From NCBI RefSeq assembly GCF_000003815.2, contig NC_049987.1, positions 20,904,187-20,968,186 on the forward strand: 64,000 bases of DNA, given 5' to 3'. The notes under the pieces were generated by a model. That model was not told the origin of the DNA, did no database searches, and saw only the letters and a program-made list of their open reading frames with translations. This document shows positions 10,457 to 22,200 of this stretch, piece by piece (the first letter of the stretch is position 1; every line of letters starts with the position of its first letter). The translations under genes and the position numbers were made by a program. This stretch comes from Branchiostoma floridae. Lineage: Eukaryota; Chordata; Leptocardii; Amphioxiformes; Branchiostomatidae.

Positions 10457-11325
10457 AGGTGAGTGAATACACGTACACAGGTGCCATCTGCGTCACAATC
10501 TGGTGAGCCCAGGTACTGTAAGCACGGTGACATTGTAGGGTGTATTGAATGTGAACAGACTCGCTTGTCTACTCACATTTCAGAAATGATCTCTTCCAAT
10601 CCTGGGGTTTTCCATCAACGACATGTGTGCATACATGTATGTGTGTGCAGTGACAATCTAGTACACCTGTAATTGATATTGTGGGCTATTGATCTGTTAA
10701 TTGGCCTGGTTTTAAACTGTAAAAAGCCAACATGTCACACGAGTCGTCGGTGCCATATTTGTGACCCGACACCACAGTTCATGGACTACGTTTACATCCT
10801 AGTTCGCGCCTAGTGGCACATAGCTCTAGATACATTCAGGTCCATATCAACTGTACGTACAGGGTTAAAGTGTGGCCGCTGGTGGGTTGTCAGGCACTGC
10901 TTTTATAAGGAACGTACCAGATCATTACTATTCCGATCAGCAGTTACGGTCGGGAGATACCTAGTGGTCGCGATTACTTTTCCCTCGTCTTTCGTCTGAG
11001 TAAAGAAGGCGGGTAGAAGAAAAGCGGACACTAGTACTACAGTACTAGCGTCCCAACTGGAGAATATGCCATTACAACTGGTAATGATCATATGATCATG
11101 AGTTGAGCAATTTTGTCCCCTTCTTGTAATTTCCGCAGATGGACAGCAGAGTGGGGGCATGTTGGCGGTGTGGTAGCGCGGGCCGGACTAAGTGTGCGCG
11201 TTGCGAGTTGGCGCTGTACTGCAGCTCAGCATGCCAGGAGAGAGACAAGTTTCGTCATGAGGTCAGCATTTATTCCAATTTCGCCCTCTATCACTTCGTG
11301 GCGTCACCAGCCTTGCAATGCTTAC
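10457..11325 (+). repeat. right arm of inverted duplication (MYND 5' region)
   Basis: This is the counterpart of 1-930 in inverted orientation. It includes the MYND first exon and upstream blocks. At 10994-11000 it contains the single 7-mer GTCTGAG, the unoccupied form of the site that holds two palindromic insertions in the other arm. Confidence 0.85.
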
Positions 11326-13250
11326 GAGCATTTCGGGCACACCGTAACGTGTCAAGCACTTGACGCGTTATAATTTTTTAAGTTATATGTATGCTGATAT
11401 TGTATTTGGTGTGACCAACAGTGTCTTAAGCACAAGGTGCGCCAACTTCATTCTTTTACTTCATTCTTTTAAGTAATATATAATCATTGGGGAATTTTTA
11501 CACATCATCACAGGTGGAGTGCACCAATTGTACCGTAAAGCACACCTGCTCAGATTGCCAGAAGGTTACAGAAGACACGAAGATGTGCGCCAATTGCGAG
11601 AAGACCTGGTACTGCAATGCAACCTGTCAGAGAGCTGATTGGAGAAGCCACAAACCAACCTGCCAAGAAACCCATGAAAAAACTGTCAACGTTGCCACGA
11701 AACTACGAAGAATCTTCAGTGGCACTCAAAAGATGTGTAGTTTCCCCTATTACTGGGGGAAGCGCCCCTGCCCAGGACTTGATTAAAATAGACCAGAATG
11801 AGGGTGAGTATCCCGACAAGATGGCGGTCCTGTTGGCAGGTGTCGGCAACCTCCGGAACGTGATGGCGACTGTGGCTGGACTTAAGCAGTCGTTTGGCGG
11901 GAGTGTTCATTTTGTCTTGAATGACGTCGACCGACAAGTTTTGGCCAGAAATGTCTTCTTTCTGCACTTCCTGTGGAAATACAAAGGAGAAGAGAAGGTC
12001 GCCCGATGGCTGACACAGATTTGGTACTCCGTCAAGATAGGGGAGGAAGAGACTTTGAAGGTGCAGGAGTGTCTGGTGGAACTCCTGGCACTGCCGGACG
12101 ATACGAACACGCTCTGCGGAGGTAGAGTGACAATGTCGGCCGAGCAGTTTTTAAGCCAGTGTTTGAACTGTGGCTGTCCCTTCTGACCGGAGAAAAGATG
12201 GCACAGACGACTCCACAAGAACAGTTTCGACGAACCTACGAGGTGGCTAAAGAAGGCGTGAGTTTGTATCTGCAAAGCATACCACCCCGTCATCGGGCAT
12301 CAGCAAAGGAGTGGATCAAGACCGGGATCCTCCTTCCCAAGTCAGACCCAAGGCGGAAACGTGCCTGTCGTGACAACGCCACCCTGGCCGCCTGGAACCC
12401 TGCTCACGACGAAGTCTTGCGGTGCCTCCCTCGTCGATTGCCTCCTATCGCCAAGCAAGTGGGAAAGATCGCAGCAGGCATCAACGATGACGCAATGCCC
12501 TTCTGTGATGAGTGGGACTACCTTGAAGTAAAAGCGCAAAGTTCTGGAGATGATCTTCTGGAGATGTACTCTCACTACATCGGTGATGTTGTGAACAAGT
12601 TCGCCTGCCGTTTTAACCAAGGAAGTGTGTCCTGCCTCGTCATTCTAGATAACTGTCTTAATGTACATGCACACCTTCCGGTCGAGATTCGGTTTGACCG
12701 CATCTTTACCAGTAACATCAGCGACTACATTAACTACCCCGTTCTCCTGGAAACGCTGCGCCCTCTCTTAAGGAAGGACAACAATAAGTCTGTCATCATC
12801 ACGGAGTTCATCAACTGGGACATGTGGTTTCCCGAAGAAGCGACAATACCACAGCTTGATATCCAGCTGGTCACATCACTGTTCCAGCAGGCAATACAAG
12901 ACCTTAAGCACGAGCCAGACCGACCCGACTGGGTCAGCAGACAAGACTTTCTCAGCGAAGGAATCGACTCAATAGCAGAGTACTTCGACAACTGGAATGT
13001 GTTCAACCAATATCTCCGCGCTGCCCTGCTGGCTCACAGGTGCCCCGAGTCCTCCCACCCTGTTCTCAGCACCAAGGACGTGCCCAAGATGTCCGAGGTT
13101 CGTAACTTCAGTGGGATGAAGATGCGAAACTTCCTGAAGGAACTGAACACCGTCTGTCCCTTCCGCCACAGAGTCAACGTGCGTCGAGTCACCAAAGTTC
13201 ATGGGCACAAACGGGTGTTGGAGTGGACATTACCAGAGGGTGCCGACTAG
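11139..13250 (+). CDS. MYND-type zinc-finger/DUF4470-like protein, two exons, two frame breaks
   Basis: Exon 1 is 11139-11261 and exon 2 is 11514-13250 (GAG|gt to cacag|GTG, phase 0). Two MYND fingers are seen. The first runs CWRC, CARC, YCSSAC, and its H-x3-C is completed across the splice (RHE|VEC). The second is CSDC, CANC, YCNATC and HKPTC. Downstream, FPYYWG, then IDQNEGEYPDKMAVLLAG and LRNVM, resemble the DUF4470 region found in MYND-type and axonemal dynein-assembly-factor-3-like proteins. The C-terminal ~360 residues are open. The frame is broken twice: an extra base around 11766-11769 (frame 0 would stop at 11784-11786) and a missing base at about 12157. The two cancel. Either both are sequence errors beside C runs or this is a freshly damaged copy. 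Function is not established; a protein-interaction role is inferred from MYND. Confidence 0.82.
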
Positions 13251-16200
13251 CCTCTTGGTTTTGTATCTCCAAAGGGACTGAACATTGTTTTCGTTACCCC
13301 ATCATCTTCTTCGAGCCCTGTTGGCGGTAATATACACTAGATGTACGTACAAAATCACGCGATGTTAAAGCAGGCGCTACAAAGAAGAGAGTGCATGGTC
13401 CTCACCAGAGACTGCTGAACCTTGCGGGGAAGAAGCAGCAATATTAACTCTTGAGGCGAGAGCAAAATTTCCCAGTAAAAGTGCATAGGTCAATGCTTTA
13501 AAAGCCTTATGTAAAAAATCGATATAGCATATACATTGTAGGCATCGATAGCCTATCAGAATTAAGTATGGATACAAAACACACCACAACTTACTGCTAC
13601 CCATAACAGAAAATGCCCAACCAAAATTGTTCAAAGATATGACGAAAAATATAAGTATCTGTTTCATTATGTCGTCTAATTTGAGACGTTGGCTGGTCTG
13701 ACTTACTTTATTCATTTGCAGTGCATAATTGATATAGAATCCTAAATCTAACTAATACAAATCTAACTAATACAAAAAAATGTAAATCTTCAAAATTCAA
13801 TCATTTGTGGAGAGATAAGACAACACAACTTTTCTTGACACAAATCTTTACTTCATCAATGGACATAGTAAATCTAGAAGAGATTTTACACAATTTAAGA
13901 GTTGTGCCTTGCAATTATAATGATTCGGCACAAAGAACAGGATAACGTTTGAACCAGGAAAAATCATTCACCAACTTTTTAAAAAGACAAATACTTTTCC
14001 CATTGTAGTAAAATATGTACTTTCATTGAAATTACAATAATATTTACACCAGATTTAGTTTAAAACGATTGGCACGTTATTTTCAACAACATTACCCGAC
14101 ACCAACAGTACATCTAAAAACACATGTACAAAAACACACTGACATCTAGTAGAGGTCAAGGGTCGTGAGAGGTCATAACCAACCAATGGAACAGCAGAGT
14201 TTGAACCGCACCCATTCAAACACAAACCACTAAAAACATAGCCAGCAGTAACGATTAAATCTATGTCCAAAAATAGCAATGTCTTGGCTTGATTGAAATG
14301 TACTTACAGAAAGCATTGCAATAGCTTGACACATTGAGAGTAATATTTTTGTGATCTCTGGCCACAATCAACAGCTGGGTAATTAATTATTGTCTGAACG
14401 TTAACACTTCCTGTTTGAAGTTACATTTGTATTTAGCATAGCATTGTGAATGTATCTTGAACAAGTTACACCGTCAAATATGTAAACAGTAAGGTTGTAA
14501 TAACCTGTCACATAGTTTCCATCATGGCACTTCAATGGCCAAATATTTACTGGCTACAAACACTACTGAACAGTTGCTGGTTAGCAAAATTCTTAACACA
14601 CAACCAACGTTTTTTTACATGACATCATTTCAGCGACCATCTGCCATCATCCTCAGGGCAATACTGACAGGTGTGAAGTAGAACTAGTTGGTGTAATATT
14701 CTAGCCTCCACCAGGCCTTCCTAGGGCGTATGGGGATTGTAGAATTTGGTAAAAAGAAAATCAGGAAATTGGCCAGAGGAGTCAATCCTTGCTAAGGTTA
14801 TAAGCCCAACTCCCTTGGCAAATTCTTCTCCCTATAATATCCAGCAAAGTCAGTCTGGTAGAGACTAGGAAGGTGACAGAGTCGGTATGCAAACAAACAT
14901 TGGTTGTGTGCAAAGTTAACCTGGTAAAATTATTCTTAATACTGAACAATTACTCTTGAAAGACAATGATTTCATTGAATGTTTAACATATTCATAAAAA
15001 CTGCAATGATATTAAAAATGTAATCTTTTCTTGACCTGTTCCCTGCTATATACCTATTCCTAAAAACTATTCACATTTGGAGCGAAACTGCTACCTTTGC
15101 AGGGACGTTGTTAAACTTATGTAGAGAAATAAAAAGTGGAATGACAGTCTGAGATAAAATATGAAAAATATATCTAAAACATTCTACTGCTAAAAACAAT
15201 GGTACCTAATGTTGAGAAGTGATTGAATCATGGAATGTACAAAAATGTACCAGAATACCTGGACCTCAATATTTCACAGTATGTGTAACTACCCTACTTG
15301 GGCTACACAAGAAATGAGCAGAATTCTAACTGTTACAGAATTCAACATCATTTTCTTTACAGGTAGAATGATTGTGAGGTTTTCTTTTTTTTAATGAGAA
15401 GTTGTGAAGTTTTGTAGCCATTCTGTCAAGTCAATGCTGGTCTGCACAACATGTTTCCAAAGTCAAATATATATCAATACCCTCATGAACTATGCTAGAA
15501 AATATAATATAGAAGGTATACAAATGTATGTAGCATGCTCTTCAACATGACTGCTGTACAACCAATAACACAATGCCCTAGGAAATTGGAACTTTGAAAA
15601 TAAATTTTGAATCCTGATTTCCTTTGCTAGATCATGTTCTCTATTAATCTATGTTCAGTTGTCATGGCATTGGCCTTATTCTAAGTAAGTTTTGAGAAGT
15701 TCTGAACAGCACACATGGATCAACATGGAATGAACACAGGGACCTGCCAACTGCATTGGATAAGGTTTCCCAGTATAGTGTCAACAACAATAGAATAAAA
15801 ATATACATTATCATTGTTCTGCACACACAAGAGTGGTCTTGTATAAGGTTATCCCTTGGGGTCCAAATGTTCTTCACACCAGACTTTTAGGTAAAACTTA
15901 ATGATGACAACTCTACTTGGAAGTACATGCTCCTAGCTGATGCATAAAAGTCTGTTCCAACAGGACTTGGTACAGCATTGTCTGGTTTGTTGACGATGTT
16001 CCCAAGACAAAGTGTCATCTAGAAGTCGCTTCAATCTATGTTCTACGATGTTTTCCCTCAAATTGTTTCTGTTGAATTTTTTTGCCCCTGTTTTGCATGC
16101 CTATTAAGTACTGGTATGTTTTTCCGTAAGGTAATAAAATGGTACTATTTAAAGTACATACAAAAAGACGGAAAGATGTGAGAGAATGAAGCTGAAGCCA

Positions 16201-16268
16201 CACGTCTGCTTGGAGGTTAGGCTGGAAGGTGTTGGTCTGGAATGTCCTGCCCCTGCTGTTCAAGTTGG
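13251..16268. other. 3' flanks of convergent genes, no coding exon seen
   Basis: AT-rich sequence between the end of the MYND gene and the stop codon of the minus-strand CAP-Gly gene. It most likely contains 3' untranslated sequence of both. No conserved frame, RNA gene or clear repeat was recognised. Confidence 0.5.
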
Positions 16269-19200
16269 TCATCCCCACACCATGATGACTTTGTTGAAAC
16301 TGACGAACACGCCCTTATTTGGTTTGCTGCAGAACGGAAGACAGAAGAAACGGTCTTCAATATTGTTCTCAGGAAAAGCAAGCACACGCAAATTCATTGT
16401 GTAAAAAAAAAACACAAGCACATTTCCTTTCTTGTCTGTCACAGAAGAAAAAGTACATGTAATGAAGAGTTGCTCTACACATGTACATGTGCGATGGCTG
16501 ACTGTAGTAAAAGAACAAAAGTTACCGATATTGTTTTGCTAATGCCAGGAAGAACAAGTTCAACAACAGCTCTGGGAGCTTAAGGCAATGTGAACAGTTA
16601 AGGTAACATAATTACACTTACCACACAAAGAATCTCTGTCCATTGTACACACCATCATGCTTTCCATCTGGAAAAAAACAGATAAATGCGTCAAAAACAA
16701 GAAAGTTTAACTTTCTCCCGTTGCTTATCATATAATCTTGTGATTCATTCGAAACATTGGATGTTTTGACTTCATCTTAAGATGTTTTAACTTCATCTTG
16801 AGACGTTTTGACTTCATATTGAGATGATTTGCTTAAATTCACCTTGAGATGTTTTGACTTACATTTTGGGATGTTTTGACTTAGTCTTCAAACAGTTGGT
16901 TTAATCATGAGAAGCCTGACTTTATAAAACCTTCACACGTTTTGACTGAATCTTGAGATGTTTTGACAGAATCTAGTACAAATTTGAAAACAAAATTGAA
17001 AACCCTCAGGAAACGCTCATACCTTCGGAGTCCAGCTCCACGCCCAGGTAAGCCTCACTGCGCCCTGGCAGGTGCCCCACGTACATGACGCTTCCCTTGC
17101 TGATCTTCCCGCCAGGGCGCGAGAACTTACACTTGTACCCGACCTGCACGTCGCCTGGGGAACGGGGCACGAACGGCGGACGGGAGGGCACGCTCAGATT
17201 TGGGGTGCTGGAACTGGAGAATAGATTAATGACACACTGTTAGCATTTCCCTTATCCTTTTACAGTGGTCAAGCAGAAACTGGCATGCCCCTTTCCCATG
17301 AGGCATAGGCAAGCTGTTTTGATTTACCATGATTCTTAGGGAAAGCCATTCAATATCAGTAATTCTAGGCAAGATGCCTACATTTTGCATAACTGACTTT
17401 CCAAATTTAGCATTATGCACAGGTGGTCCTACAGAATTTAGTGTTAAGCATTGTCAGGACCCACATGTAGGGCCCCTCTAGTGGCATGGATGAGTTAACT
17501 CACTTCTGGTCTGCAAGCTTGATGTTTTCACTTGCACTGTTTGAGCCTTTTCTTATCAATGAAAAACACAAATCAGCCTCTTCGTTGAGGTCATAAAAGA
17601 AGAGGAAAAGGTTGGAAATTAGATACAGGTTAGATGATTGAATTCCTAACTAATATCCATTACACACTCATGGTACTAACAAATTGAAGTAGTATAATAA
17701 TTACAAAAGCACATAAAACAATGAAACGTGGCATATGGTCTTTTATGGTCTGTTCATTTGAGTTACATGTGGCCACCGACTAGACAGTGGTATAACAGAA
17801 ACAGAACAACACATTACAAGAGGACCTACCTCATGGTGTGGTAGTCCCTGTTGTGCTGTGTAGTGATAGCCTTGGGGCTGACACTGCGGAAGCCTGGCGG
17901 GGATGGCCCGCGTGGAGAGGAGCGCTTGCTGCGGCGGCCTGTCGGTGGTTCTGCCAGAAGGCCCTCCGTGTCGCTGCTCATCGTGGGTAAACTCTGCAGG
18001 GAGCTGGACTTTCCTATGTAATCTGTAAATAAGAGAGATGAATTTAATATATTCTAAAAGAAATAAACAAATAAATTCTCTTCTGTAAATCAAGCCACAG
18101 GCATACCCTCTAATATCATCATCATCAATATTCGTTCTAACTCTGCACTGAGCTAGAATTTCCTATGCAATCTGGAAACAACAGGGATGGGTTATTATGA
18201 ACAAATAAATAAACAAAGAAACCTCTTCTAAATTAAGCATATACATCCCTTTTCTAGCCTTTTCTATCATTAACATTATTCTTTTTAACAAATGTTGTTA
18301 AATTGAAGGAACTTACATTGTAAGATCTATTTTGATTCCAAAGGTTTAAACTAAATACATCAACTTGCATATCATTGAGCTGTTGTTTTTCTATGATAAA
18401 TTTTCCCCATCAAAATATTTATGGCGTATCAATTAAAATTGGTAGCAGTAAAGGGCTAAAAGGGTAAGGGCTAAAAATTGTCAGGGCTAAAAATTTTAGG
18501 CTAAAAAAGAACAACACCCTTCCACCAACCTTTCCTTGACTTTGGGCTCCTCTCGCCCGACCCTGACCGTCTCTGCCGTGCCTTGCTGGAGAAACGACCG
18601 TAGTCCTTGTCTGTGTCGGTGTCAAATGACGAGATGTCGCTACTGGACGAGATGGAGTTGCTACGGCGACGACCTTTAGATGACCCAATGGGGTGAACAT
18701 CTCGGTAAGGGACTGAAGTTGTGAATAGAAAGTTAGCCTTTAACTTTTGTGCTCTCCCCCATGCATAGAACACAAACCATTTTCTTTTGAGTGACATCCA
18801 TCACTCTTCTTCAGCATTACTAGAAGAAGACAGACATCCCAAGCAATGTCATAAAGAGTGTGGCTATCTCTCCAAAGTTATCTCCAAATTTTATCCAGTT
18901 GTAGAGGTTAGGATGTCAAACCTTCATCTATACAGTCACCTTTACCGGTATGTTTCCCTATCCTTATAGTAAGCTTTTAATTACTCTTTATCAATAGGAA
19001 AAGATCAAATACATGTAACTGTTTTTCGTTACTTCCTACCAGTGTAACAGGCCAAAATATACAGTCATGTACCCTTGGCGTGAAGGTACCTGGGTATATT
19101 CTGTCAGTATTCAAGCCTGTTACTGACCTGGTCAAATTGTTCTTATTTTGTTTCTTTTTCTAGGGAAAAACACAGCCAATGGGCACTGCACTTCCATTCT

Positions 19201-22200
19201 TAGGCTAAACGATGTAAAACTTGCAGCAAAACAAACTTACACCTTTAAACCATCATCCACTGACAATCACAACACCAAACATATAGACTAGGAACCAGCA
19301 CAGCAAGAGAAATGTAGTCTCCACCAGACTGGCTTAGAAGATAGTAAAGTTCAACAAAATATGGAGAATAATTTGCGGGGGAAGTTTGATGGTCACCATA
19401 GGGTAACAATTACCAGTGTAGGAAAAATGTTACCCCAGCTATTTTCCAAGCAGAAGTTACAACCGAGGGGCTTGTAGTTGTCTCCATAGCAGTGACAAAA
19501 ACAAAAGAAATCACAGCCACTACTATAGCTCCCCAACCATAACCTACATGCTTGGAGAAAAACCCAACAAGCTCCCTTTACTACCCAATTATTTCATCCA
19601 GGGTACCTCCTCCATTGTAACCACTGGCTTGCTGATGATGGAGCCAGCTGTTACAACAGAGGATGGTACCAAGGCTACAATTATTCATCCTATTTTTGTT
19701 GAATTCTACTATCTACAACCTCATAGGAAAGCCTGGTGGAGGCTAAGAGAAACATAAGCCAAGCGGCTACACGTCTAACCTGAGTGAGACTCTATGTCTG
19801 TACTACTGTAGCCATCAGCATCAGGGTAGGGATGACTAGAGAAGGCACTAGACTCTGGACATCCAGGTCAGGAGAGAGAAAGGGTGTGTTACTTTTAAAG
19901 ACATAATGTGCATAAAAAGTTGAGCCATGCAAGCTTGACTTAGTAGATGACATCCATGTACATGTATGTGCTGTTTTTTTTTTAAACTGGTGGGTACTGA
20001 CTGATTAACAACAAAATTACATTTAGGCCACAAAAAAACCTCAAATGAGAGAATGTTTAGTAATTATTAAGGGACTGCCCAAAATTTTGGTGAAGAAAAA
20101 GTTAAATTTTCTCCACTTTTCTTTGAATTCTCATTTTCTGTTTCCTAGGATGCCAGCTATAAAGCCATGTTTGTGTGGTATTGATTTGCAGTACCTATAA
20201 GGCTATTGGTATGAAAAAGAGTTGACTCAGAGGTATTCACCTACAGTCGAGTTAGAGCAGTAAATAACAATAAATGTCTAAGGCAGTTAAAAGGACTTCT
20301 ACAAGATCTAGTAATTAAGAGTGGTTGGAGCACACTGCTGGAGAAAATACTGCTGTTATCACTCTTTATGATTCCTTTAGTACACAAATATACTAGTGTC
20401 TGAATTAAGTTATGTTTAGTGATCATTAAGTCTATACACTCAGTCAAATATAAAATGTACTTTGGATTGCAGACTTTAAATAAGTGCTGTACTTAAAAAC
20501 CAAAATGATAAGATGAGGGAAGCTAGCTCTGTGCACTATGATTTTTAGGAAAATAGCAGTATTCTGAAAGATAATACAATTGGCTAATATACAATTATGA
20601 TATAACATAATATACTATATACGAATATTAGATGTAATTTCTTAAGAGGTTTGCTCTAAAACCTGTTGAAAAAAACAGCGTCTTAAGCTAACCTTTAGTG
20701 CTGCCCAGTCCAGTGTCTGTCCCGACCAATGACTCAGCGTCGTCGGTCGCTCCGAAGCCCTCGTGTGGTCGCCATGGCGCCAGCAGTAGGGTGGTGGAGT
20801 CAGACGCATCGGACTGGGGGGAACCGTCCAGGGCATCTTTAGCTGGAAGGAGAAAAAAGTACAAGTTACAGCCAAAGGAATGAATATTGTTGTCTGATAT
20901 TTGCTATTTGTTATAAAACATTGGGTCACAAACTCACAGTAAAAGTTCAAGCTTTACCTATATTATAAGGTAAAATCTGAGCAGATATTTGCTTTCGTCA
21001 GGGCCTTTTCCAGCACTACAAGTAACTGTTATACAATTCAACATTTCAAATTTCGACCATTCAAACATCCTTAAGTGTAATCATGCTGATATTGAAAAGA
21101 TGAAGCTTTGAATAAAGCACAACAAAAGCTTAAAGTTAATAAACCACAACAAAATTTTCATAAGCAGAAGCTTGAAAAAACCCTGCATCATGAGGTAACA
21201 CTAGGCATCAGTAAGTCTGGCCAATTCATTAAACAAAACACCTACCGTCCCAACCATTATAAGCAGAGGGCGGAGTTTTCCTCTCAAACGACCTTCGGCT
21301 GTGGTGATGGTCCTCCACGCTCCCGTTCAACTTTGACCCGATCAGGGGTGAGGGGTCAAACCTGGACGGGAGCACGTTGGTCGGAGTGCTATGAATCTTG
21401 GGACTGGAGATGCCTATGGACTGGTCCAATATTCTGGGGGTGTTTGCCGTGTAGACGGACAGCTGTGCCTTGACCTTGGTGAGTTCCGAGTTCAGGGCGT
21501 TGACCTCGTCGCGGGCAGCCTGGCGCTCCTGCTTGTACCGCTCCATCTTTTCCTGCAGCTCCGACTTGTCACCTGTAGACATGACAGGAAGTGCGAATTA
21601 GACCTTCAAAGTTGCCAGTTGATGTTGTCATTTCATTCAATTTGATGCTTCTTGCAAGGTTGTTGCCTAATATTGGAAAGAAAAAAAATTCCTCCACAAA
21701 AACAATCATGTTGACCATCCTAACAAAGGAGCAATGTTATCATACCATAGAATTACAAAGTCAAATGAAAATCTGCTTTGAGACCTCCGGAAAGTGCCAC
21801 CGAGAAACAACTCCCCCATGAGCTGACCAAAAACTGTGTTATGAGACCGACCACCAACATCACCTACACCATAGGAGTCATCGAGCCTGTATAAATACCT
21901 GCTCCTCTCAATTATTCTGTAACCATCCAATCAAAGAAACTGTGTTGTGAGACCACCCATTTATAAACCCCGTTATGAGACTGCCCTCCACCATTACCTG
22001 CACCAGAACCCCAGGAGTCACCCAGCCTGTAGCCGCTGCGCTCACTTTGCGCCCGCTCCCGTTTCCGCCGCATGTCGCGCAGCTCGTCCCGCAGACGAAG
22101 GTTCTCCTCGTTCAGCTCGTGGTTCTTCTCGCGCAGCTGGCGGCACGTCTGGCGAAGCTGTTTGACCTCCTCGTCCAGCCCAAGGTCAGAGGTGTTGAAC

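Noticed and set aside
11420..11434. 15-nt micro-exon between the two MYND exons (AG before, GT after)
   Set aside because: Skipping it gives the exact C-x7-H-x3-C spacing of a MYND finger across the splice; including it breaks that spacing.
16619..16622. Stop codon TAA as the end of the CAP-Gly protein
   Set aside because: The same bases form a TG|GTAAGT donor. Splicing to 16326 restores the conserved Cys and the NKGVFV end of the CAP-Gly fold.
18419..18797. Two alternative minus-strand frames of 93-98 codons around one exon
   Set aside because: Only the frame joining the neighbouring exons in phase (18530-18712) is supported; the others run into intron sequence.
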